Both the position numbers and the translations under genes were made by a program. Positions 45,365 through 52,892 of a DNA stretch of 64,000 nt are shown piece by piece. The notes under the pieces are model-generated. The model ran no database searches, had not been told where the DNA came from, and saw nothing but the letters and a program-made list of their open reading frames with translations. This stretch comes from Phyllobacterium sophorae (GTDB lineage: Bacteria; Pseudomonadota; Alphaproteobacteria; Rhizobiales; Rhizobiaceae). How positions within the stretch are numbered: position 1 is the stretch's first letter; every line of letters begins with the position of its first letter. Where the stretch lies: positions 558,001-622,000 of the forward strand of contig NZ_PGGM01000002.1 of assembly GCF_003010965.1 (NCBI RefSeq), in the 5' to 3' direction.

Positions 45365-46381
45365 ATGGGGAAACAGACACGGAAACGGACCGTTTCGGCT
45401 GAGCAAATAGCAGATGCCGAAAGGCAGATCGTAGACCGTTCCCGCCGTATTGATTTCTACATGACTGAATACTCAGTCGAATTGCTCGTCGAAAAATTGG
45501 GTCGGGAGGATTTCGTGATCCCGAAGTATCAGCGGGAATTCACGTGGGATCCGTTTCGGAAATCCCGATTTATCGAGTCCCTCATTATGGGCTTACCAAT
45601 TCCGTTTCTTTTTTTCTGGGAAATGGACAGCGGAAAACTAGAGATCGTTGATGGCTCGCAGCGCCTTCGTACTCTGCACGAATATGTGCTTGGCGATTTG
45701 AAACTTTCCAATCTCGAAGAGTTGTCATCGCTTTCCGGTACCAGGTTTTCGGATCTCCCTCCCTCACGTCAAAACAAGATCAGGAATCGATCAATTCGCG
45801 GCATAGTACTTAACGAGCATGCCGATGATCAAGCTCGCTTCGATATGTTTGAACGAATAAACACCGGCAGCAAAGCAGCGAACACTGCTGAAGTCCGTCG
45901 TGGCGCGCTTGGCGGCCCGTTCTTAGATTTGGTGGTTGACTTGGCGCGTACGGAATCTCTGGCGGAATTAGCACCCGTGTCGAGCAAATCCGAGCGAGAG
46001 AGGATACGCGAAGAATTAGTGACCAGATTTTTTGCCTATGGTGATGGAATGGACGGATATCGAGACAGTCCATCCCGTTTCATATTTGAATATACGGGTA
46101 AGATGAATCAATCTTTTCAAGATCGACCTGAATTAGTTGAAGAGTACAGGGACCGATTTAACTTGGTAATGGCATTCGTTGAACGCGTGTTCCCTCACGG
46201 ATTCCGCAAAACTGAGAATGCAAACACCACCCCGAGAGTTCGTTTCGAAGCAATCGCCATCGGTAGCTATCTCGCCCTCAAGGATCATCCAGAAATTGCA
46301 AACGGAGACATACCAGATGTTTCCGTTTGGCTCGAAAGTGAAGGGTTCAAGGAAGTACAACCTCTGATGCGGCTAATGTGA
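45365..46381 (+). CDS. DUF262 domain-containing protein
   Basis: DUF262 is a ParB/sulfiredoxin-like fold found in GmrS-type restriction proteins and phage-defence systems. The 338-residue protein has the signature IPKYQREFTWDPFRKSRFIE (about residues 52-71), LPIPFLFFWEMDSGKLEIVD and DGSQRLRTLHEYV, the DGQQR-type motif thought to bind nucleotide, and FDMFERINTGSKAAN. No C-terminal DUF1524 (HNH) nuclease domain is present, so it cannot be a complete GmrSD. The ATG at 45365 has GGGGGA four bases upstream. The next gene, a HEPN protein, could supply the effector. Confidence 0.85.
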   Translation: MGKQTRKRTVSAEQIADAERQIVDRSRRIDFYMTEYSVELLVEKLGREDFVIPKYQREFTWDPFRKSRFIESLIMGLPIPFLFFWEMDSGKLEIVDGSQRLRTLHEYVLGDLKLSNLEELSSLSGTRFSDLPPSRQNKIRNRSIRGIVLNEHADDQARFDMFERINTGSKAANTAEVRRGALGGPFLDLVVDLARTESLAELAPVSSKSERERIREELVTRFFAYGDGMDGYRDSPSRFIFEYTGKMNQSFQDRPELVEEYRDRFNLVMAFVERVFPHGFRKTENANTTPRVRFEAIAIGSYLALKDHPEIANGDIPDVSVWLESEGFKEVQPLMRLM

Positions 46382-46436
46382 AATCCAAGCTGCTGAGACG
46401 CTTAGAATTCGTTCGCAATGCTCTTGTGGAGGGGTG

Positions 46437-47195
46437 ATGCCAGACGAACTTTCCGAGCGTTTTGAGGAACGGTTCTCTGAAATACTTGCTTACTTGGATT
46501 TCTTGGAAAACGTTCAGACCGCAGTGCAATCTGGTGTTCCTCAACTAGGCGGTGAGGACGGTCTAGTGGTAACCACTCTGCAACAGCGGATTCTCTATTC
46601 GGGCGTGTACTTACAGCTATATAATCTTGTCGAGTCGACCATGACGGGATGTTTGGATGCAGTAAGCAAGGCTGCGATACAACAGGTCCACTGGGGCCCG
46701 GCGGATTTGAGCACCGAATTGAGACGTGAATGGGTCAAATATGTGGCTCGAACGCACGTTGAAATGGGTTCCGACAAAAGACTTGAAAAGGCCATCCTGC
46801 TTTGTGACCATCTGGTCTCGGCGTTGCCGGTCGGCCCGTTTGACATTGAGAAAGGTGGAGGAGGCAATTGGGATGACGGTGAGATTCATCGCGTCGCTCT
46901 ACGAATTGGTTTCGATCTAAAGGTCAGCAAACGCTCGTTCAAAGATGTGAAAAAGATCGTACGAGATGATCTTGGATCAATGGCGTTGATTGTTAGCCTT
47001 CGAAATAAATTGGCTCACGGTTCAATGTCTTTCGCGGAATGCGGCCGATTTGATACGGTCAACGATCTAAAGCAGATATCAAAACGCGTCGCGGCTTATC
47101 TAAGAGAGGTGGTGGAGGCATTCATCACATATATAAAGGAACACAAATATTTACGACCGGAAGTCAGGCCACAGCAAGAGATACCAGCAAACTGA
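46437..47195 (+). CDS. HEPN nuclease-like protein (MAE_28990/MAE_18760 type)
   Basis: A 252-residue all-helical protein. The segment SLRNKLAHGSMSF holds the HEPN ribonuclease motif R-x4-H (Arg189 and His194), and its N-terminal LYNLVESTMTGCLDAV region matches the MAE_28990-type HEPN families linked to restriction and toxin systems. HEPN proteins often cleave RNA or act as toxins when activated. The ATG at 46437 has GGAGG four bases upstream. It follows the DUF262 gene by 55 bases and precedes vsr by four, so it belongs to the cassette. The name of the exact subfamily is from memory and unverified. Confidence 0.75.
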   Translation: MPDELSERFEERFSEILAYLDFLENVQTAVQSGVPQLGGEDGLVVTTLQQRILYSGVYLQLYNLVESTMTGCLDAVSKAAIQQVHWGPADLSTELRREWVKYVARTHVEMGSDKRLEKAILLCDHLVSALPVGPFDIEKGGGGNWDDGEIHRVALRIGFDLKVSKRSFKDVKKIVRDDLGSMALIVSLRNKLAHGSMSFAECGRFDTVNDLKQISKRVAAYLREVVEAFITYIKEHKYLRPEVRPQQEIPAN

Positions 47196-47199
47196 CTCA

Positions 47200-47634
47200 G
47201 TGGAGAATATAACTTCTCCAGAGCGATCTTTGCTTATGTCGCGAATAGCGCAACGTGACACCAAACCGGAAATGGTCGTGCGACGATTAATTCATTCGTT
47301 AGGTTACCGGTTTCGTCTGCAAAGACGAGAACTACCGGGTACCCCCGATCTCGTCCTCCCACGATTTCGCAAAGTGGTATTCGTTCATGGTTGCTTTTGG
47401 CATCGCCATCCTGGTTGCAAATTAGCTTCATTCCCAAAAACAAAGATTGATTTTTGGCGCGATAAATTTTCGCGAAATATTGAACGAGACAATAGGAAAG
47501 AAGCTGAACTAATCGCTCTTGGCTGGGATGTCTTAACCGTTTGGGAATGCCAAACTCGGAAACCCGAAGCGCTACGCGTTCGGCTCCGTGATTGGCTCTC
47601 GGATTCCATTAATTGCAATAACAGTAATAATTAG
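47200..47634 (+). CDS. vsr: very short patch repair endonuclease
   Basis: Vsr nicks next to T:G mismatches left by deamination of 5-methylcytosine, protecting sites of C5-methyltransferases. The 144-residue protein begins SPERSLLMSRIAQRDTKPEM and has LPGTPDLVLPRFRKVVFVHG with the catalytic Asp, then GCFWHRHPGCKLASFPKTK with zinc-binding Cys/His, and DFWRDKFSRNIERDNR. The start is GTG at 47200, four bases after the HEPN stop. Its presence fits the C5-methyltransferase at the start of the cassette. Confidence 0.95.
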   Translation: MENITSPERSLLMSRIAQRDTKPEMVVRRLIHSLGYRFRLQRRELPGTPDLVLPRFRKVVFVHGCFWHRHPGCKLASFPKTKIDFWRDKFSRNIERDNRKEAELIALGWDVLTVWECQTRKPEALRVRLRDWLSDSINCNNSNN

Positions 47635-47642
47635 CTGCCCCA
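47629..47642. repeat. right copy of the imperfect direct repeat flanking the defence cassette
   Basis: AATTAGCTGCCCCA, overlapping the vsr stop codon; see the left copy at 44159-44176. It may mark the insertion edge of the cassette. Confidence 0.4.
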
Positions 47643-47893
47643 ACCGCCTCCGCCGCACCAACTCCGCCTTGCTTTCTCGCTGTGTCCTAATCAGCTTCCA
47701 ACGCCGGTGCGTCGTTTTACGGGCTGACCGTCCACGTGCCCACGACGCGGTCGTGGCACCGCCACCGATTATGGTGCCGCCCGGCCTTGCGACCATCATC
47801 GATATTCTAATGACGTCCGTTTCCCGACACATCGGTGGAACTTGACAGCGATGCAGAGCGTTTTGCGGTGATACAACATTGCAGGAGGACGTC

Positions 47894-48283
47894 ATGAACG
47901 CTCATGCCAAGCCAACGAAGAACGAGATCGTCAACCTTGAGAAATCCTACTGGGACGCGATGAAGGCGAAAGATGGCCGCCGCACTTCCGAACTCTCGGG
48001 GAAGACCGCGCTCGTCACCGGCGCACAGGGGGTCATGCGTATCGAGAAAGAGAAAATGGGTAAGATGACCGAGGAAGGAAATTGGAGCCTCGACTCCTAT
48101 GCCCTTGAAGATGTCGAAGTATCCACGCCTTCGCCCGATATTGCGCTCATTGCATACACAGTTCGGCAGAGCGTCACGATGAACGGCAAGTCGCAAGATC
48201 TGCGGGCAGCCGACAGCTCTGTCTGGATACGCGGGTCGAAAGGATGGGAGTGTCACGCCCACAGCGAGACATTCTTAAAGTAA
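47894..48283 (+). CDS. nuclear transport factor 2-like / DUF4440 family protein
   Basis: A 129-residue cytoplasmic protein starting MNAHAKPTKNEIVNLEKSYW, with a first helix typical of DUF4440 and a later sheet ending VWIRGSKGWECHAHSETFLK. NTF2-fold proteins of this type bind small ligands or degrade substrates; the substrate is unknown. The ATG at 47894 has GGAGG eight bases upstream. It is the first gene to the right of the defence cassette, with about 260 bases of non-coding sequence between. No conserved catalytic residues can be pointed to with certainty. Confidence 0.7.
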   Translation: MNAHAKPTKNEIVNLEKSYWDAMKAKDGRRTSELSGKTALVTGAQGVMRIEKEKMGKMTEEGNWSLDSYALEDVEVSTPSPDIALIAYTVRQSVTMNGKSQDLRAADSSVWIRGSKGWECHAHSETFLK

Positions 48284-48474
48284 TATAGCGGGGCCGCCAG
48301 CGTATATCCTTGCGTGCGGCCCGCCTTGAGACCAACGGAGTTGGCTTCGTCGTCGTGGGCCTTGGAGCAGACACCGCCAGTATTGGCGTCTGGAACATGA
48401 AGCTCGCCATGGGAGCACCAATTGAGTTAGATTGGTGCGCGTTTTGTTTTCGCTATCCTTCTGTAGGAATATTC

Positions 48475-48750
48475 ATGAATAGACCATCAACGGCTCTTCT
48501 TCCTTTGGTCTTGACTATCGGTTTGCATTCCCCGCTTGCATTTGCCCAAGAGGACAGTGCAGCGCAGTATACAACCATCAACAAGATCATAAGAGGCGAG
48601 GGAAAGCCCGGTGAATCCGCTACGGCCAAGAACGGGGAAGTTATTTACACCGTTCTGGAAGGTGGCATCGTTGAAATCAGGAATATACGCTACAACACCG
48701 TGCAACGTTTCAGTACGATAAAGCCGAACGATAACTTCAAGTCAAAATAG
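48475..48750 (+). CDS. hypothetical exported protein
   Basis: A 91-residue product with a signal peptide, MNRPSTALLPLVLTIGLHSP, likely cleaved after LAFAQ. The mature part has one repeat-like core, GEVIYTVLEGGIVEIRNIRY, with no known domain. The ATG at 48475 was selected because the signal peptide begins there; a long upstream extension to 48310 has no family support. The function is unknown. Confidence 0.65.
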   Translation: MNRPSTALLPLVLTIGLHSPLAFAQEDSAAQYTTINKIIRGEGKPGESATAKNGEVIYTVLEGGIVEIRNIRYNTVQRFSTIKPNDNFKSK

Positions 48751-48817
48751 CGACGCTCATGTCTGCCATTCGCACCATGGCATTCTGATGCGTGTACGTC
48801 AAAGTCAGCGGGGAACG

Positions 48818-49588
48818 ATGAAACTGGGTTTTGTAGGAACGGGTGCCATAACCGAGGCCGTCGTCACCGGGTTGATGAAATCGAGAACGAATATCAGTGC
48901 AGTTACTGTCTCGCCTCGTAGTGCGCACGTCGCCTCCCGGCTGGCGGGGAAGTTTCCGCTCGTGCGCGTCGGCGTTGACAATCAGGATGTCGTGGACAGC
49001 GCCGACATCGTGTTTCTTGCGGTCAGACCACAGATCGCCGAGGAAGTGGTCAAATCACTCAGATTTCGTGAGCAACAGCAGGTGGTGAGTTTTATTGCTG
49101 CTGTCCAGATCGAGGCGCTTGCCGGCTGGATTGGCGTGCCCGTAACCATCACCCGGACAATTCCCCTGCCATTTGTCGCTGAGTTGCGGGGAGTGACGGC
49201 AATCTATCCGCCCAATGAGCAGGTAGCTGGGCTGTTCTCATCGCTCGGGACTGCGGTGCAGGCGGAGAACCTCAAGCAATACGATCTTTTCGGCGCGGCG
49301 AGCGCGCTGATGGCAACATATTTCGGCCTGCTGGAAACAAGCGCCCGTTGGCTCGAAGCGGAAGGAATGTCCTATGATCAGGCGAGTGCGTATCTGAAAG
49401 GGCTGTTTGGCGGCCTGTCCCATGTCACGGACGCCTCGAAGGAGCAATCGTTTGAGGCAATGGCTTCCGAGTTTTCGACAAAGGGCGGCCTGAATGAGCA
49501 GGTCCTTACGGAGTTTACCGGGAATGGTGGAACAAAGGCGCTGACGCTCGCTCTCGAATCCGTCCTCAAGCGTATCGAACAGAGCTGA
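48818..49588 (+). CDS. pyrroline-5-carboxylate reductase-like protein
   Basis: NADP-dependent reductase of the ProC family, 256 residues. It begins MKLGFVGTGAITEAVVTGLM, the Rossmann glycine motif, and has DIVFLAVRPQIAEEVV and VTITRTIPLPFVAELRGVTA, similar to ProC. The C-terminal ASALMATYFGLLETSARWLE corresponds to the helical dimer domain. The usual PN-dimer consensus is altered in places, so a role other than proline synthesis is possible. The ATG at 48818 has GGGGAA seven bases upstream. Confidence 0.8.
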   Translation: MKLGFVGTGAITEAVVTGLMKSRTNISAVTVSPRSAHVASRLAGKFPLVRVGVDNQDVVDSADIVFLAVRPQIAEEVVKSLRFREQQQVVSFIAAVQIEALAGWIGVPVTITRTIPLPFVAELRGVTAIYPPNEQVAGLFSSLGTAVQAENLKQYDLFGAASALMATYFGLLETSARWLEAEGMSYDQASAYLKGLFGGLSHVTDASKEQSFEAMASEFSTKGGLNEQVLTEFTGNGGTKALTLALESVLKRIEQS

Positions 49589-49638
49589 ATTACCGGGCAC
49601 CAACATCCGGCTGCGTACGAAACAGCAGCCAATGCTCG

Positions 49639-50289
49639 TCAATTGGATGAATTTGCGCCGCCGCGTCTCACCATCTCGGCCATGGCCCGTGCTTCCGCGG
49701 TGTGCTGATCGGCTTCGAGGCCCTCCGCAACGCCGGTACGGTCACTTTCCGGGCGGTTCTGGCTGACCTTCCACTTGCCTTCGATCGCGGCGATTTCGAT
49801 CTCGATGCCGATGATGCCTTTCAGCTGGGCGTCGATATAGCTTGGCGGGGCGTCATCGACCGTCCACGGCGTGGCGCGCGGCGCCTCGTTGTGGCCGGTG
49901 AGGCTCGCAACCTGGCCGGCAAGCCAGGTGCGGTCGTCGATAACCTTCGCCATGCCGCGCACCTGTACGATGGCATAGTTCCATGTGGGGACGACCTTGC
50001 CGGTCTCGCGTTTCGTCGCATACCAGGAGGGCGTCACATAGGTCTGGGCGCCCTGGAAGACGATGAGCACACGCCCGTCCTTTTCGAGATCGCGCCATTG
50101 CGGATTGGCGCGGGCGAGATGGCCGCGCAGCGTGCCCTTGGGCGAAGCTTCCGAGTCGATCAGGAATGGAATGGCATTGGCGACCGGGCCATCCGCGCCG
50201 GTCGAGATCAGCAGGCCGAGCGGATGCGCCCTGATCAGGCCGTGCTGGATTTCGAGCCTGTCCTCACGGAAATGCGGCGGCTGGTACAT
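49639..50289 (-). CDS. FMN-binding negative transcriptional regulator (PaiB family)
   Basis: A 216-residue protein of the PaiB family, related to flavin-binding split-barrel enzymes. It starts MYQPPHFREDRLEIQHGLIR and has ISTGADGPVANAIPFLID, then AQTYVTPSWYATKRETGKVV and TWNYAIVQVRG, conserved in the family. In Bacillus, PaiB represses protease and sporulation genes, but alphaproteobacterial members may be enzymes. The upstream frame to 50502 is not coding. It lies 104 bases downstream of the DUF1772 gene on the same strand. Confidence 0.85.
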   Translation of the reverse strand: MYQPPHFREDRLEIQHGLIRAHPLGLLISTGADGPVANAIPFLIDSEASPKGTLRGHLARANPQWRDLEKDGRVLIVFQGAQTYVTPSWYATKRETGKVVPTWNYAIVQVRGMAKVIDDRTWLAGQVASLTGHNEAPRATPWTVDDAPPSYIDAQLKGIIGIEIEIAAIEGKWKVSQNRPESDRTGVAEGLEADQHTAEARAMAEMVRRGGANSSN

Positions 50290-50393
50290 GCGGTTACTCC
50301 CTGCGGTTGCGGCGGGAGTTTGCCTTAAGGCCAGGTTTTGCACAAGGTTCAGGAGAAGAGAGCGAAGCGCGGCTCCCGCGCTTCGCTGCGCGC

Positions 50394-50882
50394 TCAGGCC
50401 GCCTGCTTGGCGTAGGCGAGAATGAAGGCGACAAGCGCGGCGATGTTGGCGAGGGTGCGCACATGGTTCCACGGCAGCCACTCGGCGAGATAGCGGGTCC
50501 ATAGCGTTACGCCTTCCGGGCTCGACGGCGCAACGGCAGCCAGCGCATCATTGAGCGGAACGTTGAACACCATGGTGACGCCGATGGTGCCGGCGAGGAA
50601 GATGAGGCTGCCGATGAGCAACCATGCCGAGCCAGGCTCGGCCCATCGCAGAATGCTGACAACGCCGAGACCGAGGCAAAGCAGGGCCGTGCCGAAGAAG
50701 GCGAGGCCGAAGGTGGCGTTGAGGATCGTCACATTGATCGAGTTCATGGCGGCGATCCCCTGTTCGGGCGGCAGCTTTGCCAGCGCCGTCATGATGAAGC
50801 TGGAGAAGGCGAAGAACAGCCCGGCCATGAGACCGCTGCCGACCGCTGCGATCAGGGTGAAGAGCGGAATCAAGGCGATCAT
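50394..50882 (-). CDS. DUF1772 domain-containing membrane protein (anthrone oxygenase-like)
   Basis: A 162-residue protein with four hydrophobic helices, including ALIPLFTLIAAVGSGLMAGL and FSSFIMTALAKLPPEQGIAA, matching DUF1772/anthrone oxygenase-like proteins. The substrate is unknown. It overlaps the upstream NmrA-like gene by 4 bases and is therefore transcribed with it. Anthrone-oxygenase relatives act on polyketides, but a catalytic role in this organism is only an inference from the family name. Confidence 0.8.
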   Translation of the reverse strand: MIALIPLFTLIAAVGSGLMAGLFFAFSSFIMTALAKLPPEQGIAAMNSINVTILNATFGLAFFGTALLCLGLGVVSILRWAEPGSAWLLIGSLIFLAGTIGVTMVFNVPLNDALAAVAPSSPEGVTLWTRYLAEWLPWNHVRTLANIAALVAFILAYAKQAA

Positions 50883-51724
50883 TTCGCGTTCTCCCAGATG
50901 CCGGTTGCGGCGGTCTCGCGGGCATAGTCGGCAAAATCGCGCGGTTTACGGCCGAGCGCCTTCTGCACGCCGTCGGTCACGTATTCGTTGCGCCCGTCGA
51001 GCACCACGGTGAAGAGCTCGTTGACGAGCGCGGCGATGTCGGCGGGAACCTGTTCCTGTTCGAGGCCTTGCATGAATTCCTCCGCGGTGATGGTGCGGTA
51101 GTCTATGGTGCGCCCGCTGGCCTTGGCAATCTCGGCTGTGGCCTCGGCGAAAGTCAGCATGCGCGGGCCGGTTACCTCGTAGAGCTGGCCGACATGGCGG
51201 TCATCGGTGAGGGCGGCGGTGACGATATCGGCGATGTCATCGGCATCGACGAAGGGTTCGCGCACACTGCTGACCGGCAGCGACATTTCACCGGCAAGGA
51301 TCGGGCCGAGCAGCATGCTTTCGTTGAAGTTCTGCATGAACCAGCTGGCGCGGACAATGGTCCAGTCGGCACCGGAGGCCTGCAATGCCTGCTCGGCGCG
51401 CTGGGCTTCCGGTTCGCCGCGGCCCGAGAGGAGCACGAGGCGCTTGACGCCTTTGCGTACGGCAAGGCGGGCGAGATCGCCGACGGCATCGGAAGCGCCG
51501 GGAACGGCGAGGTCGGGATAATAAGTGATGTAGGCGGCCGAAACGCCTTCGAGCGCAATTGCCCAGCTTTCCGGATTCTCCCAGTCGAAGGCGGGGCTGG
51601 CGCGGCGCGATCCAATGCGGATGGGTACACCCCGCGCAATCAGCCGCTCGGCAACGCGGCGCCCGGTCTTGCCGGTACCGCCGACGATAAGGACAGGGAA
51701 TTTCGAAGCGTGAAACGTCGTCAT
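50879..51724 (-). CDS. NmrA-like NAD(P)-binding protein
   Basis: An atypical short-chain dehydrogenase/NmrA-type protein of 281 residues, with PVLIVGGTGKTGRRVAERL at the N-terminus binding NAD(P) and FVDADDIADIVTAALTDD and YEVTGPRMLTFAEATAEIAK later, as in NmrA/HSCARG sensors or azoreductase-like enzymes. The ATG at 51724 was chosen because AGGAG lies six bases upstream. It is divergent from a tetR gene and shares its operator region, which suggests direct control by that regulator. Confidence 0.85.
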   Translation of the reverse strand: MTTFHASKFPVLIVGGTGKTGRRVAERLIARGVPIRIGSRRASPAFDWENPESWAIALEGVSAAYITYYPDLAVPGASDAVGDLARLAVRKGVKRLVLLSGRGEPEAQRAEQALQASGADWTIVRASWFMQNFNESMLLGPILAGEMSLPVSSVREPFVDADDIADIVTAALTDDRHVGQLYEVTGPRMLTFAEATAEIAKASGRTIDYRTITAEEFMQGLEQEQVPADIAALVNELFTVVLDGRNEYVTDGVQKALGRKPRDFADYARETAATGIWENAK

Positions 51725-51740
51725 TTTCATCTCCTATTAA

Positions 51741-51812
51741 ACGTGAGTAATTCTCATATTTGCAAATGTGATAAATCCTCATATTATAAGAGTCAAGGAA
51801 AATGTGAGGATT
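51741..51812. promoter_or_regulatory. divergent operator region between nmrA-like and tetR genes
   Basis: An AT-rich 80-base gap has a perfect palindrome ATTTGCAAAT (51758-51767) and an inverted pair AATCCTCA (51774-51781) / TGAGGATT (51805-51812), with further TGAG/CTCA halves at 51744 and 51753. This pattern is what a TetR dimer site looks like. Confidence 0.6.
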
Positions 51813-51816
51813 ATTC

Positions 51817-52449
51817 ATGAACAAGATTGCGGCGGTTGAGAGCGAAGCGGGAGCGGTGCGCCGTGAACCGATACAGAAGCGCAGCCGTGAGCGGGTGGAG
51901 CGCATTCTCGGCTGCGCCTCGACCTTGATCGAGAAGAGCGGCAGCGATGCCATGCGCATGAGCGACGTGGCAGAGATGGCGGGGATTTCGATCGGCTCGC
52001 TGTATCAATACTTTCCCGACAAGGGCGCGATCATCCGCACGCTGGCGGACCGCTACAATGTGGCCGGGCAGGTCTGCATTGCGGAGGGTCTGGCGGACGT
52101 ACAGGACCGGGAAGGGTTGCGACGGGCGTTCGGCGAGCTGATCGACGTCTATTACGCAATGTTCCTTGCCGAACCGGTGATGCGCGACATCTGGTCGGGC
52201 ACGCAGGCCGACAAGGCACTGCGCGACATCGATCTCGCCGACAGCCGCCTCAATGGCGCCGTGCTGGCTGCGGCACGGGAGCGGGTCGATCCCAAAGCGG
52301 ACCGCGCGGAGCTGGAGACATCGAGCTTCCTGATCATGCAGCTTGGCGAAGCGACGATGCGCCTTGCAATCTCGGTGGAGCGCAAGGAGGGCGATGTGCT
52401 GGTGGAGCAATACAAACGCATGGTGCTGCGCGAAATGATGGAGGGGTAG
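51817..52449 (+). CDS. TetR family transcriptional regulator
   Basis: A 210-residue repressor. The N-terminal HTH (ERILGCASTLIEKSGSDAMR followed by MAGISIGSLYQYFPDKGAII, about residues 22-65) is typical of TetR. The C-terminal ligand domain is variable and its ligand is not known. It is divergent from the NmrA/DUF1772 operon, with palindromic sites between, so it likely represses itself and that operon. The next gene downstream, a SET protein, begins two bases after its stop. Confidence 0.9.
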   Translation: MNKIAAVESEAGAVRREPIQKRSRERVERILGCASTLIEKSGSDAMRMSDVAEMAGISIGSLYQYFPDKGAIIRTLADRYNVAGQVCIAEGLADVQDREGLRRAFGELIDVYYAMFLAEPVMRDIWSGTQADKALRDIDLADSRLNGAVLAAARERVDPKADRAELETSSFLIMQLGEATMRLAISVERKEGDVLVEQYKRMVLREMMEG

Positions 52450-52451
52450 TC

Positions 52452-52892
52452 ATGACCAAGGCCACGATCGACACCTGCGCCGAAATTTTCCTCAATGGCG
52501 AGACGCTGGTCGAGACCATCCCGGAGACCTATCTTGCACCAGGCGCGGCGCAGGGGCAGGGCCTCCATACGCGGCGGCCGTGGGCGAGGGATGAGGTGCT
52601 GTGCGTGCTCGACGGGCAGGTGGTCGAGGCGCACCGCTATCCGGTGATTTTGACCGAGATGGAGTGGAATGCCTTGCCGGATGAGATGCTGCTGGTTCGG
52701 CCCTTGCGCACCAGCTACGGCTTTATCAATCACAGTTTTGAACCGAACCTCCAGATCGGCCCTGATTACCGGACGATCCGGGCTGTGCGTGCGATTGCTG
52801 CAGGCGAGGAACTGACGCTCGACTATGCGGCACAACCGGTGCCCACAGGCTATCTGGAGCGGGATGACACGCAGTTCATGCGTAGATCCTAG
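52452..52892 (+). CDS. SET domain-containing protein
   Basis: A 146-residue single-domain protein with the SET signatures SYGFINHSFEPNLQIG (compare the NH-S-PN motif) and VRAIAAGEELTLDYAA (the E-L-T-x-D-Y motif), which in lysine methyltransferases bind SAM and the target lysine. The N-terminal part has GLHTRRPWARDEVLCVLDG. The gene lies immediately after tetR and may be co-transcribed. The substrate is unknown; bacterial SET proteins are less common than eukaryotic ones. It ends overlapping the convergent decarboxylase gene by 4 bases. Confidence 0.85.
   Translation: MTKATIDTCAEIFLNGETLVETIPETYLAPGAAQGQGLHTRRPWARDEVLCVLDGQVVEAHRYPVILTEMEWNALPDEMLLVRPLRTSYGFINHSFEPNLQIGPDYRTIRAVRAIAAGEELTLDYAAQPVPTGYLERDDTQFMRRS

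Noticed and set aside
47643..47893. Remnant of a transposase right of vsr
   Set aside because: Open frames here have no recognisable motif; the short palindrome CACGAC/GTCGTG is not enough to call an insertion sequence.
48310..48474. N-terminal extension of the exported protein at 48475
   Set aside because: The extension would put the signal peptide in the middle of the protein; the ATG at 48475 gives a normal signal peptide.
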